From: JANQJA01 sp040880285
Lineage (GTDB): Bacteria; Pseudomonadota; Gammaproteobacteria; Pseudomonadales; Azotimanducaceae
Reading direction: 5' to 3'
Length of the DNA: 64,000 nucleotides
NCBI GenBank assembly: GCA_040880285.1
Contig: JBBDIT010000073.1
Coordinates: 5,276 to 69,275, forward strand
The notes beneath the pieces are model-generated. The model ran no database searches. It was not told the origin of the DNA and worked only from the letters and a program-made list of their open reading frames with translations. The first letter of the stretch is position 1; every line of letters starts with the position of its first letter. Of this stretch, positions 17,005-24,607 are shown in pieces. The position numbers and the translations under genes were made by a program.

Positions 17005-18435
17005 TCAGGCGACCTTGGGGACAAAGACCGCCTTGGTCTCAAGAAACTCTTCGAAGCCAAGTTCACCCCACTCGCGCCCATTACCCGACTGCTTGTATCC
17101 GCCAAACGGCGCATTAAAATCAGCGCCAGCACCGTTGACATGAACGTTACCGCTTCTGATCCTCGCAGCTACTTTCATCGCGTGTTCAACATCACCGGAT
17201 TGAACATAGCCCGATAACCCATAAGGCGTGTCGTTAGCGATCTTGATAGCTTCTTCCTCACTTTCATAAGGAAGAATTGCAAGCACAGGCCCGAATATCT
17301 CTTCACGCGCAATTGTCATGTCATTGTTCACATTGCCAAATACCGTTGGCTTCACAAAGTAGCCACGATTCAAACCGTCCGGACGACCGGTACCACCGGT
17401 GACCAGTGTTGCACCCTCATCAATACCTTTCTGGATCAGGGCCTGAATCTTGTCGAACTGAACTTCGCTGACAACCGGACCAATGGTTGTACCCTCAGCA
17501 AACGGGTCTCCAGCTTTTACGTTTTCGGCGGTCGCCCTGGCAACGGCGAGTGCTTCATCATGAGATTTGGCAGGTACCAACATTCGGGTCGGCGCATTAC
17601 AAGACTGGCCAGAGTTGGTAAAGCACTGCGATACACCGGCGGCAACGGCTGCGTTGAGGTCTGCGTCTTCAAGAATGATATTCGCAGACTTACCGCCCAA
17701 TTCCTGGGCAACACGCTTGACGGTATCAGCCGAGGCTTTTGCGACTTCAATTCCGGCACGGGTTGAACCAGTGAACGACATCATGTCGATATCCGGATGA
17801 GATGACATGGCGGCGCCTACTGATGGCCCGTCACCATTTACCAGGTTAAACACACCCTTTGGTACACCGGCAGCGTGCAACACTTCTGCAAGGATGATTG
17901 CATTACAGGGCGCTACCTCGCTGGGTTTAAGAACAATCGTACAACCAGCGCCAAGGGCTGGCGCCACCTTGCATGAAATCTGGTTGATCGGCCAGTTCCA
18001 GGGTGTGATCAATCCACAGACGCCAATCGGCTCCTTGCGCAGGACATATTTACCACGGGTTTCTTCCCAGTTGTAATTCTTGAGGATCTCGAGCATGGTT
18101 GCGAAGTGACCCTGTCCAGTTGCAGCCTGGGCCGCCTTTGACAACCAGATAGGTGCGCCCATTTCCGTTGATATCACTTGTGCAATATCATCATAACGTT
18201 TCTGGTATTCGGCAAGGATCGCCCCCAAAAGCTCGATGCGCTCCTTGACACTGGTCTGTGAGTAACTTTCAAATGCCGATTTCGCCGCCGCGACAGCCTT
18301 ATCCACATCAGCGGCACTACCCATGCTGATTCTGGCAAATGGCTCCTCGGTAGTCGGGTTAATTACGTCCAATGTCCTGGGCGTGACAGGATCGACCCAT
18401 TCGCCATTGATGTAGAACTTTAAGTACTCTTGCAT
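17005..18435 (-). CDS. NAD(P)-dependent aldehyde dehydrogenase
   Basis: A 476-residue ALDH-superfamily enzyme. The cofactor region contains 'LITPWNWPINQISCKVAPALGAGCTIVLKPSEVAP'-type features; within it 'TPWNWP' is at about residue 140 and 'KPSE' at about 166. The Rossmann turn 'FTGSTRAGIEVAK' follows; the general-base Glu is in 'QELGGKSANII' and the catalytic Cys in 'TNSGQSCNAPTRM' near 277. The length is normal for the family. It would oxidise an aldehyde to an acid in the cytosol; the substrate is not evident. A strong terminator follows. A 12-base tandem repeat lies just before the start codon. Confidence 0.9.
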   Translation of the reverse strand: MQEYLKFYINGEWVDPVTPRTLDVINPTTEEPFARISMGSAADVDKAVAAAKSAFESYSQTSVKERIELLGAILAEYQKRYDDIAQVISTEMGAPIWLSKAAQAATGQGHFATMLEILKNYNWEETRGKYVLRKEPIGVCGLITPWNWPINQISCKVAPALGAGCTIVLKPSEVAPCNAIILAEVLHAAGVPKGVFNLVNGDGPSVGAAMSSHPDIDMMSFTGSTRAGIEVAKASADTVKRVAQELGGKSANIILEDADLNAAVAAGVSQCFTNSGQSCNAPTRMLVPAKSHDEALAVARATAENVKAGDPFAEGTTIGPVVSEVQFDKIQALIQKGIDEGATLVTGGTGRPDGLNRGYFVKPTVFGNVNNDMTIAREEIFGPVLAILPYESEEEAIKIANDTPYGLSGYVQSGDVEHAMKVAARIRSGNVHVNGAGADFNAPFGGYKQSGNGREWGELGFEEFLETKAVFVPKVA

Positions 18436-18453
18436 GTTTCTATACTCTCTATT

Positions 18454-18485
18454 GTGAATCTATTAGTGAATCTATTAGTGAATCA
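18454..18485. repeat. Short tandem repeat, 12-bp unit GTGAATCTATTA
   Basis: GTGAATCTATTA occurs at 18454-18465 and 18466-18477, with the first eight bases starting again at 18478. The array falls in the leader directly upstream of the aldehyde dehydrogenase start on the minus strand. It is too short and irregular for CRISPR. It may be a slippage site or operator repeat; no function can be assigned. Confidence 0.7.
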
Positions 18486-18594
18486 GTTCAGTCAGTCGTG
18501 CTGGTCAGTGATGCCGGTGGATTGGCTACTGACTAATGGAGCCTACGGTCAGGTGAGCGCCTACGCTACAAACATGACGGTAACCTGTCAAGAA

Positions 18595-19269
18595 TCAGGC
18601 GTTGGTACCCGACCTTGCTTTTAGTCCGGCTTTTTTGAGCCGCCAAAGGAGCACATCCAGGCGATCCTGGCCAAAAAAGGGCTCACCGTCAAAAGCACAG
18701 GTAGGCACGCCCCAATGGCCAGCGCTTGTATGATCCTCCTGATTTTTGACAATTGCCGCTTCCAGACGCTCGACCTGCGACTCGACAACCCTATCCATTG
18801 CGGCAAGGTCGAGACCGGCTCTATCAGCCGCCCTGGCGAGATGATCACCTTCATGCCAGTTTTCCTGACCTGTCCAGATGGCCCTGGAGATTTCATCGGC
18901 AAATTCAATGCCCCGCCCCTGTTCTGCCGCCACAATACCCAGGCGCGTCAATCGAGCGATATAGGGCTGATCTTCGGCAGTTCGGGGCCTACCGTCCTCC
19001 CCGAGGTACTGGGCTACAGGATCGGGGCTGGGCCACTTGAACGGTAAACCGAGAAAATCAGCATATCGATGCACGTCCAGCATCAGGTAACGTCCCCACA
19101 GGGGATTCGCATTCAGGAAAAACTCCGGTGTCCGCACCGCAAGTGGATACACGGGTCGAAAGTTCACAGCGAGCTCCCAGTCATCCTGCATGGCTCGCAG
19201 ACGCGGCGTTGCAAGATAAGACCAGGGACTGCGGAAAGACCAGAATACGTCTATTTCAAGCGCTGCCAT
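18595..19269 (-). CDS. DsbA-family protein, 2-hydroxychromene-2-carboxylate isomerase-like
   Basis: A 224-residue thioredoxin-like protein of the kappa-GST/HCCA isomerase group. The active-site region 'VFWSFRSPWSYLATPRL' carries a Ser in place of the CxxC of true DsbA, as in HCCA isomerase. 'SAGHWGVPTCAFDGEPFFGQDRLDVL' near the C-terminus contains the cis-Pro and the GQDR loop of the family. It would use glutathione to isomerise an aromatic-ring cleavage product, although no naphthalene-type pathway lies nearby, so the actual substrate may differ. The ATG at 19269 is used because AGGAGT lies 8 bases upstream. Confidence 0.78.
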   Translation of the reverse strand: MAALEIDVFWSFRSPWSYLATPRLRAMQDDWELAVNFRPVYPLAVRTPEFFLNANPLWGRYLMLDVHRYADFLGLPFKWPSPDPVAQYLGEDGRPRTAEDQPYIARLTRLGIVAAEQGRGIEFADEISRAIWTGQENWHEGDHLARAADRAGLDLAAMDRVVESQVERLEAAIVKNQEDHTSAGHWGVPTCAFDGEPFFGQDRLDVLLWRLKKAGLKARSGTNA

Positions 19270-19361
19270 CAATTTACTCCTGACTGTCTATCTGAAAGTG
19301 CCTGTAGTTCAAAGTTGCGCCAGCCTGGCCAATGCGCCGACCATCATCCGATTCGCCAGGC

Positions 19362-20003
19362 TCAGGTATCTTCTTGCTGGAGCATTTCATCCGATGGTGG
19401 CACCGGCGGCGTAAAAGTCCCCTGGTCCTTGGCTTTCACCTGTGCCTCGATCCAGCGAACGACCTGAACGGTAATCTGTTCCACCTTCTTGCCGGTGGTA
19501 TCGATGATCTCTTCCTGCCATCTCGGGTCATCCCGCTGCCATTCAAGCCAATTTTCCCACTTCATCGAGCTATAGCTATTTCGCGTAATCACTTCAGGAC
19601 ACCAGGTCGGGTCCACCGCGTGGACCCGGAGCCATGCCGACCAGGTCAGCATATCCATGCGAGGCGCTTGCTTTCGAAATTTTCGCAATCGGTCGAGTCT
19701 GACAATGTCCGCACAGTCCAACAGGCATACGCCCAGGTGATCTATCTGGGAGATTGAGGGGCAAGCCAGGATTTCACCGTAGACAGCACCGCCGCAGATT
19801 ACCGTGTCTTTGCCGAGTCGCTGGTTCTCGATCGCTTTGCTGATCCAGTATTCCGTTTGCTCCTGGCGCCAGCGCGGGTCAGCTTCTTCGGGCACACCTC
19901 GTTCGTCGAAGTCATGGACATCAAACTCCGGAAGTCTTTTGCGGAGCCCGGGAATGACTGCTGTCTTTCCCGATCCGCTGGCACCGGTGACAAAAAGTAG
20001 CAT
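19362..20003 (-). CDS. P-loop nucleotide kinase-like protein
   Basis: A 213-residue protein opening with 'MLLFVTGASGSGKTAVIPGL', a Walker A motif at residues 7-14. Acidic 'DVHDFDERGVPEE' at about 28-40 and 'GVCLLDCADIVRLDRLRKF' near 100 could be the Walker B and LID regions of a small-molecule kinase. The remainder has many Trp residues and no standard domain that I recognise. It may phosphorylate a nucleoside, shikimate-like compound or antibiotic. No partner gene is evident; it lies between the isomerase and the small beta-rich protein on the same strand. Confidence 0.6.
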   Translation of the reverse strand: MLLFVTGASGSGKTAVIPGLRKRLPEFDVHDFDERGVPEEADPRWRQEQTEYWISKAIENQRLGKDTVICGGAVYGEILACPSISQIDHLGVCLLDCADIVRLDRLRKFRKQAPRMDMLTWSAWLRVHAVDPTWCPEVITRNSYSSMKWENWLEWQRDDPRWQEEIIDTTGKKVEQITVQVVRWIEAQVKAKDQGTFTPPVPPSDEMLQQEDT

Positions 20004-20040
20004 AATTTTAGCTCACGCCACCGACGTGAGCTCCAGGCCG

Positions 20041-20337
20041 TCAGGCCCTTTGACCATCAAATGTGGCATTGCCGAATGCACCCAGCTTGACGTTACCTGT
20101 GATGGTATCACCATCCACCTTGGCATCGAATTCAAGCTCGATCGGCATGGGCTGTGTCATGTTGATTTTCCAGGAAAGTGCCTCACCATCAATACTGCCG
20201 CCGTCAAAGTCCTGGGTTCCTTGTGGCCCAACAATCTTGCCCGACAAGCTGTTCCCGTCCGCTTTCAGCGTCAAGGTTGCATCCTGCGTCCCCATCGGGG
20301 AATTCATTTTGACTTTCCAGTCTCCGTCTACCTTCAT
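20041..20337 (-). CDS. Small beta-rich hypothetical protein
   Basis: A 98-residue protein without a signal peptide or membrane segment. It is made of alternating polar and hydrophobic beta-type stretches such as 'DWKVKMNSPMGTQDATLTLK', 'GNSLSGKIVGPQGTQDFDGG' and 'GDTITGNVKLGAFGNATFDG'. The repeated 'DGxxxxGxV' pattern suggests a small beta barrel, lipocalin-like or all-beta sandwich. It resembles uncharacterised proteins found in many Proteobacteria and Actinobacteria, but I can give no function. GAGGG upstream of the start and normal codon use support a real gene. Confidence 0.62.
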   Translation of the reverse strand: MKVDGDWKVKMNSPMGTQDATLTLKADGNSLSGKIVGPQGTQDFDGGSIDGEALSWKINMTQPMPIELEFDAKVDGDTITGNVKLGAFGNATFDGQRA

Positions 20338-20456
20338 CTCATACCCTCTTTAATTGAGCACATATGGCGTGCAGGCCAGTCAAACAACTGCAGACATGCG
20401 GGCCACACTGCCATAAACAGTAACAGCATTGCCAGTGGGTAAAAAGCGTACCGACG

Positions 20457-21590
20457 CTAGCCGGCAGCAAACTTGATCAATACTCCAGCCGCCACGGCTG
20501 ACCCGATAACACCCGCGACATTCGGCCCCATGGCGTGCATCAAAAGAAAGTTGTGTGGATTGGACTCAAGACCAACCTTACTGGCGACTCGTGCGGCCAT
20601 AGGCACGGCCGAGACGCCAGCTGCGCCAATGAGTGGATTGATCTTCTGCCCGGGAATCAGGTTCATCAATTTGGCCATGATCACGCCTGCTGCCGTCCCG
20701 ATGCAGAACGCGATCATGCCAAGCACAAGGATGCCCAGGGTCTCAAGCACCAGAAATTGTTCTGCCCGCAATTTTGAACCTACCGCAAGACCCAGCATAA
20801 TTGTGGTGATATTGATGAGCGCGTTTTGGGTGGTATCGCTTAACCTGTCAACCACACCGCACTCGCGCATCAGGTTGCCAAAACAAAACATACCAAGAAG
20901 TGGTGCAGCACTCGGTACCGCGAGCCCAACCAGAATTACCAACATGACAGGGAAGATAATCTTTTCCCGCCGCGTAACCACCCGCAGTTGTTTCATCTCG
21001 ATACAACGCTCATCCCTGGTCGTCAGCAGCTTCATAATGGGCGGTTGGATCAATGGTACCAGGGCCATATAGGAGTAGGCAGCAACCGCGATCGCGCCGA
21101 GCAGCTGCGGCGCCAGCATTCCCGCAACATAAATGGCGGTTGGACCATCCGCGCCACCAATAATCCCGATGGCTGCCGCCTCTTGGATAGAAAACTGAAA
21201 CCATCCGATATCGGTCAGGACCAGCGCACCAAGCAGGGTTGCAAATATCCCAAACTGTGCTGCCGCTCCCAGGAATAAGGTCTTCGGATTAGCGAGCATT
21301 GGGCCGAAGTCTGTCAGGGCACCAACACCCATAAAAATGAGCAGCGGAAAGATACCAGTCTCGACACCCATCACATAGAACTGGTGCAGGATACCTCCAC
21401 CTACCGCAATATCGACACCAGGTATGTTGCTGAGGATGCAACCAAACCCGATTGGTACCAGCAGTAACGGTTCAAACCGTTTGGCAATGGCAAGGAATAA
21501 GAGGAGCAACCCGACAGCAATCATGGCTGTCTGCTCCAGTTGCAGTTGATAGACGCCAGTTGTCCGCCACAATTCTAAAACCTGTTCCAT
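20457..21590 (-). CDS. oadB: Oxaloacetate decarboxylase, sodium-pump beta subunit
   Basis: A 377-residue inner-membrane protein with about nine hydrophobic helices. 'MGVGALTDFGPMLANPKTLFLGAAAQFGIF' and 'GGADGPTAIYVAGMLAPQLLGAIAVAAYSYMALVP' include the conserved Asp (203 in Klebsiella) and the GGADGPT sodium-binding loop; the C-terminal 'GPNVAGVIGSAVAAG' closes the family signature. It couples decarboxylation of carboxybiotin to outward Na+ transport. It is the third gene of the oadG-oadA-oadB set, with a short gap after oadA. A role with methylmalonyl- or glutaconyl-CoA decarboxylase is possible for beta subunits, but the partner alpha gene identifies oxaloacetate. Confidence 0.92.
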   Translation of the reverse strand: MEQVLELWRTTGVYQLQLEQTAMIAVGLLLLFLAIAKRFEPLLLVPIGFGCILSNIPGVDIAVGGGILHQFYVMGVETGIFPLLIFMGVGALTDFGPMLANPKTLFLGAAAQFGIFATLLGALVLTDIGWFQFSIQEAAAIGIIGGADGPTAIYVAGMLAPQLLGAIAVAAYSYMALVPLIQPPIMKLLTTRDERCIEMKQLRVVTRREKIIFPVMLVILVGLAVPSAAPLLGMFCFGNLMRECGVVDRLSDTTQNALINITTIMLGLAVGSKLRAEQFLVLETLGILVLGMIAFCIGTAAGVIMAKLMNLIPGQKINPLIGAAGVSAVPMAARVASKVGLESNPHNFLLMHAMGPNVAGVIGSAVAAGVLIKFAAG

Positions 21591-21597
21591 GCGCAGC

Positions 21598-23379
21598 CTA
21601 GCCCAACGTCATCAATGTATCGCCAGCCGCGACAGCGTCACCCTCATCCACCAGAATGTCGGTGACCTGCCCGCCATTACCGGCTCGAATTTCCGTTTCC
21701 ATCTTCATGGCTTCCAGTATCAGCACCACATCACCACTTTCAACCTGATCGCCCTCGGCCACCACCAATTTAAAGACATTGCCGGCCATGGGTGCGGTAA
21801 TACCAATCGAGCCTGAGGATTTAGCGGGTTTCTTTCGCTGTAATGTTTGATCTTTGCTCACCGGTGCCGCTGACGTAATGTCTCCACCTTCTGACACTTT
21901 GACGATATAGGCTTTGCCCTCAACCTCCACGGTGAATACCTCATTATCGCCAGTGGCCGCCGGCTCGACCGCATGATCGACGGGCTCTTTCGGCGCCGGT
22001 TCAAACGCCGATGCGTCGCCACGGTGGGCAAGGAACTTGATACCGGGTTGGGGGAATAACGCATAGGTCAGGACGTCATCGTCAATGTTTTCGCCGAACC
22101 GCAAACCTTTTTCAGTCTCCATTGCCAAAAGCTCTGCCTTGAGGCGCTCAAATTCAGGCTCCAGCTTGTCCGCCGGCCGACAGGTTATGGGCGTCGCACC
22201 AGCCAGGACCCGTTGCTGTAATTTTTCATTGACTGGTGCCGGGGTTGCACCATATTCGCCCGTCAAGACACCCTCGGTTTCCCTGGTAATGTTCTTGTAG
22301 CGTTCACCTGCCAGCACATTGAATACCGCCTGGGTACCGACAATTTGAGAAGTCGGTGTCACCAGGGGAATGAATCCAAGATCCTCCCTTACCCGCGGGA
22401 TTTCCAGCAATACCTCGTCCAGTCGATCCAGGGCATTTTGTTCTTTGAGCTGATTTTCAAGGTTGGTCAGCATACCTCCCGGGACTTGCGCAACCAGGAT
22501 ACGGGAGTCGATTCCACGCAGCGAGCCTTCAAACCGCGCATACTTTTTTCGCACTTTCCTGAAATAAGCAGCAATTTCTTCCAGTAGTTCGATGTCCAGT
22601 CCGGTATCCCGATCCGTATCTCGCAATATCGCCACCAACGTCTCGGTGGGAGAGTGCCCATAAGTCATACTCATGGACGAGATGGCAGTATCGACATTGT
22701 CGATACCAGCCTCAACCGACTTAAGATACGTTGCCGTCGACATCCCTGTGGTCGCATGGCATTGCATATGAATCGGCACGCTAACAACTTTCTTAAGTTC
22801 TGTGATGAGTTCAAATGCGGTGTAAGGTGCAAGCAAACCCGCCATATCCTTGATGGCGATGGAATCTGCACCCATGCTTTCAAGACGCTTGCCCATATCG
22901 ACCCATAGCTCGATGTTATGGACCGGACTTACGGTATACGAGAGCGCGCCCTGGGCATGTTTGGCCTGTTTGCGAACAGCGGCAATGGCGGCTTCAAGAT
23001 TGCGGGGATCGTTCATCGCATCGAAGATGCGAAATATATCCACACCATTGACGGCCGCGCGTTCCACGAATTTCTCGACGATGTCGTCGGCGTAATGCCG
23101 ATAACCGAGGATATTCTGGCCCCGAAACAGCATTTGCTGTGGAGTATTCGGCATGACCTTCTTGAGTTCACGAATCCGTTCCCACGGGTCTTCACCGAGA
23201 TAGCGGATACAGGCATCGAAAGTAGCCCCACCCCAACTTTCGATGGACCAAAACCCGACCTGGTCGAGTTTTTCTGCGATTGGAATCATATCGTCCAGTC
23301 GCATGCGGGTGGCAAGCAGCGACTGGTGTGCATCGCGAAGTACCAACTCCGTGATCCCCAGGGGTTTTTTATCGCTCAT
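21598..23379 (-). CDS. oadA: Oxaloacetate decarboxylase alpha subunit
   Basis: A 593-residue cytoplasmic carboxyltransferase. The N-terminal TIM-barrel has 'LVLRDAHQSLLATRMR' (metal-binding Asp and oxaloacetate site), 'IESWGGATFDACIRYLGEDPWERI' and the metal-ligand histidines in 'IHMQCHATTGMS'. A PYC/OADA domain follows. The C-terminal biotinyl domain has the target lysine in 'LILEAMKMETEIRAG', preceded by a Pro/Ala/Thr-rich linker. It decarboxylates oxaloacetate to pyruvate by transfer of CO2 to biotin. oadB lies 7 bases downstream; oadG is upstream with a gap of 184 bases. Confidence 0.93.
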   Translation of the reverse strand: MSDKKPLGITELVLRDAHQSLLATRMRLDDMIPIAEKLDQVGFWSIESWGGATFDACIRYLGEDPWERIRELKKVMPNTPQQMLFRGQNILGYRHYADDIVEKFVERAAVNGVDIFRIFDAMNDPRNLEAAIAAVRKQAKHAQGALSYTVSPVHNIELWVDMGKRLESMGADSIAIKDMAGLLAPYTAFELITELKKVVSVPIHMQCHATTGMSTATYLKSVEAGIDNVDTAISSMSMTYGHSPTETLVAILRDTDRDTGLDIELLEEIAAYFRKVRKKYARFEGSLRGIDSRILVAQVPGGMLTNLENQLKEQNALDRLDEVLLEIPRVREDLGFIPLVTPTSQIVGTQAVFNVLAGERYKNITRETEGVLTGEYGATPAPVNEKLQQRVLAGATPITCRPADKLEPEFERLKAELLAMETEKGLRFGENIDDDVLTYALFPQPGIKFLAHRGDASAFEPAPKEPVDHAVEPAATGDNEVFTVEVEGKAYIVKVSEGGDITSAAPVSKDQTLQRKKPAKSSGSIGITAPMAGNVFKLVVAEGDQVESGDVVLILEAMKMETEIRAGNGGQVTDILVDEGDAVAAGDTLMTLG

Positions 23380-23563
23380 TTGGTATAGAGCCCTTATGCT
23401 TTGCTACGGATTCACGTAGATGTTGTGAATACTTCCATTGCCGTTTTTGGCGGCAAAAACATTGATATCACAAGCCAGAGCCCAAATCCATGCGCACTGG
23501 CCCGTGGATTGTGGTTCGGTTTGAATTGTGCGCCCTGACCGGATCAGCTGGCACCGGGCGATT

Positions 23564-23785
23564 TCAAACCGGGCCACTACCTCGCCTTGCCTTGTATTGC
23601 TGTATCGCCTCAGATATTACTGCCAGCGTTGTCGGGTCAATGTTCTGGTCGTCCGGGCGAGGCACACCATCACCCAACCACTTCGACATCGCCATGGTCA
23701 GCAGGACCAGTGCCGTCAGGAATAGAAATACGGTGCCCATACCCAACAGTGCCAATTCCACACCCTGCATGACGATTTCTGACAT
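23564..23785 (-). CDS. oadG: Oxaloacetate decarboxylase gamma subunit
   Basis: A 73-residue protein with one N-terminal membrane helix 'ELALLGMGTVFLFLTALVLLTMAMSKWL' region (about residues 8-30) and a charged C-terminal tail. It matches OadG, which anchors the alpha subunit and assembles the complex. The ATG at 23785 is preferred over the upstream frame because GGAGAGGC precedes it and OadG proteins start here. The last residues lack the HxH zinc motif typical of OadG, so it is somewhat short. Between oadG and oadA, at 23443-23460, GTTTTTG and CAAAAAC form a perfect 7-bp stem with a 4-base loop that might act as a processing or attenuation site. Confidence 0.85.
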   Translation of the reverse strand: MSEIVMQGVELALLGMGTVFLFLTALVLLTMAMSKWLGDGVPRPDDQNIDPTTLAVISEAIQQYKARRGSGPV

Positions 23786-23885
23786 CTGCCTCTCCCGACC
23801 CTGAATTTGTACCGATAATACAGGATTTGGACACAATCCGAAGTTGACGCGCTAGAGGCCCATCCACATAATACGCCCTCGCTGC

Positions 23886-23962
23886 GCGCCCGTAGCTCAG
23901 TTGGATAGAGCACCAGGCTACGAACTTGGGGGTCGGGAGTTCGAATCTCTCCGGGCGCGCCA
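23886..23962 (+). tRNA. tRNA-Arg (ACG)
   Basis: A 77-base cloverleaf: acceptor GCGCCCG pairs with CGGGCGC, D stem GCTC/GAGC, anticodon stem CCAGG/CTTGG with loop CTACGAA (anticodon ACG, read as ICG), T arm GGAGTTCGAATCTCC and an encoded CCA end. A T run follows at once. It reads CGU, CGC and CGA arginine codons. Confidence 0.95.
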
Positions 23963-23996
23963 TTTTTTTCAATCAAGCGACGTTAAAATCACCAGG

Positions 23997-24096
23997 NNNN
24001 NNNNNNNNNNNNNNNNNNNNNNNNNNNNNNNNNNNNNNNNNNNNNNNNNNNNNNNNNNNNNNNNNNNNNNNNNNNNNNNNNNNNNNNNNNNNNNNN
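23997..24096. other. Assembly gap (100 N)
   Basis: Exactly 100 N bases, the usual symbol for a gap of unknown size. The right edge abuts the start of a 55-base sequence repeated 144 bases downstream, so the assembly probably broke on tandem copies of that unit. Confidence 0.95.
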
Positions 24097-24240
24097 GGAT
24101 ACCAGGGATCAGAGTAGCGACAAGGTTTGATACGGAGAGGTGGCCGAGTGGGCAATTCTTCAAAGAAGAATTGCGGGGGCTGAAGCGAGGGGCTCTGCCC
24201 CCGAGCGTTGAATCAGCCCCCGGAACGAGGCGCCAGGGAC
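24097..24240 (+). repeat. 144-bp repeat unit with tRNA-Ser 5' fragment and two hairpins
   Basis: The first 55 bases (24097-24151) recur exactly at 24241-24295 and end with 18 bases identical to the start of tRNA-Ser (24134-24151). Next comes a perfect 10-bp hairpin GCAATTCTTC-AAA-GAAGAATTGC (24152-24174), then a nested structure: GGGGGCTGA (24175-24183) pairs with TCAGCCCCC (24213-24221), enclosing GGGGC-TCT-GCCCC (24189-24201). The unit therefore looks like a tRNA start fused to stable RNA or DNA hairpins. The left end is hidden by the gap. Confidence 0.75.
24134..24151 (+). pseudogene. tRNA-Ser 5' fragment (first 18 bases only)
   Basis: Identical to the first 18 bases of the intact tRNA-Ser at 24278, including the acceptor strand GGAGAGG and the start of the D arm. 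The rest of the tRNA is replaced by a hairpin. It is not a functional tRNA. Confidence 0.85.
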
Positions 24241-24295
24241 GGATACCAGGGATCAGAGTAGCGACAAGGTTTGATACGGAGAGGTGGCCGAGTGG
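24241..24295 (+). repeat. Second copy of the 55-bp repeat, running into intact tRNA-Ser
   Basis: Identical to 24097-24151. The last 18 bases are the 5' end of the functional tRNA-Ser gene, so the repeat covers its upstream region (probably its promoter leader) and the tRNA start. The sequences diverge at the next base. Confidence 0.9.
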
Positions 24296-24368
24296 TCGAA
24301 GGCGCTCCCCTGCTAAGGGAGTATGGGTTTAAAGCTCATCGAGGGTTCGAATCCCTCCCTCTCCGCCA
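24278..24368 (+). tRNA. tRNA-Ser (GCT)
   Basis: A 91-base class II tRNA: acceptor GGAGAGG with CCTCTCC, anticodon stem CTCCC/GGGAG with loop CTGCTAA (anticodon GCT), a variable arm, T arm GAGGGTTCGAATCCCTC and an encoded CCA end. It decodes AGC and AGU serine codons. The region from 24369 to 24538 after it holds only a GC-rich hairpin-prone stretch (near 24480-24520) and no gene. Confidence 0.96.
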
Positions 24369-24544
24369 GAATCAAAAAGGTGCATACCGACCCGCAAACC
24401 CCGAATTATCCGCTGCTGCAGGGGCGCCAAGCACCAGCTTTCGGGCAGGAAAGAGGCCCGGACCACGTGACTCCCAGTGCCGGGGGTCCTTCGGGCGCCT
24501 GCGGCGACCCTCAGGACGACGGGATGGCGCTTTATTACAGCCTA

Positions 24545-24607
24545 TTGACGAATTTCCAATAACTGGTAATATTACAGTTTTTCGGTCCAAGTAATAAAAC
24601 CTGTAAT
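24545..24607 (+). promoter_or_regulatory. Promoter and operator of the PaaX-type regulator gene
   Basis: TTGACG (24545-24550), a 16-base spacer and TAATAT (24567-24572) form a sigma70-type promoter. The -10 sits inside the perfect palindrome GTAATATTAC (24566-24575). Inverted ATTACAG (24571-24577) and CTGTAAT (24601-24607) bracket the start site and reach the start codon. Such nested GTAAT half-sites suggest autorepression. There is no Shine-Dalgarno sequence, so the message may have a very short leader. Confidence 0.5.

Noticed and set aside
18454..18485. CRISPR array.
   Set aside because: The 12-base units are directly adjacent without spacers; they are a short tandem repeat.
20354..20456. 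A possible 31-residue membrane peptide frame between oadB and the small beta-rich protein gene.
   Set aside because: No clear ribosome site and no recognised family; hydrophobic short frames occur by chance.
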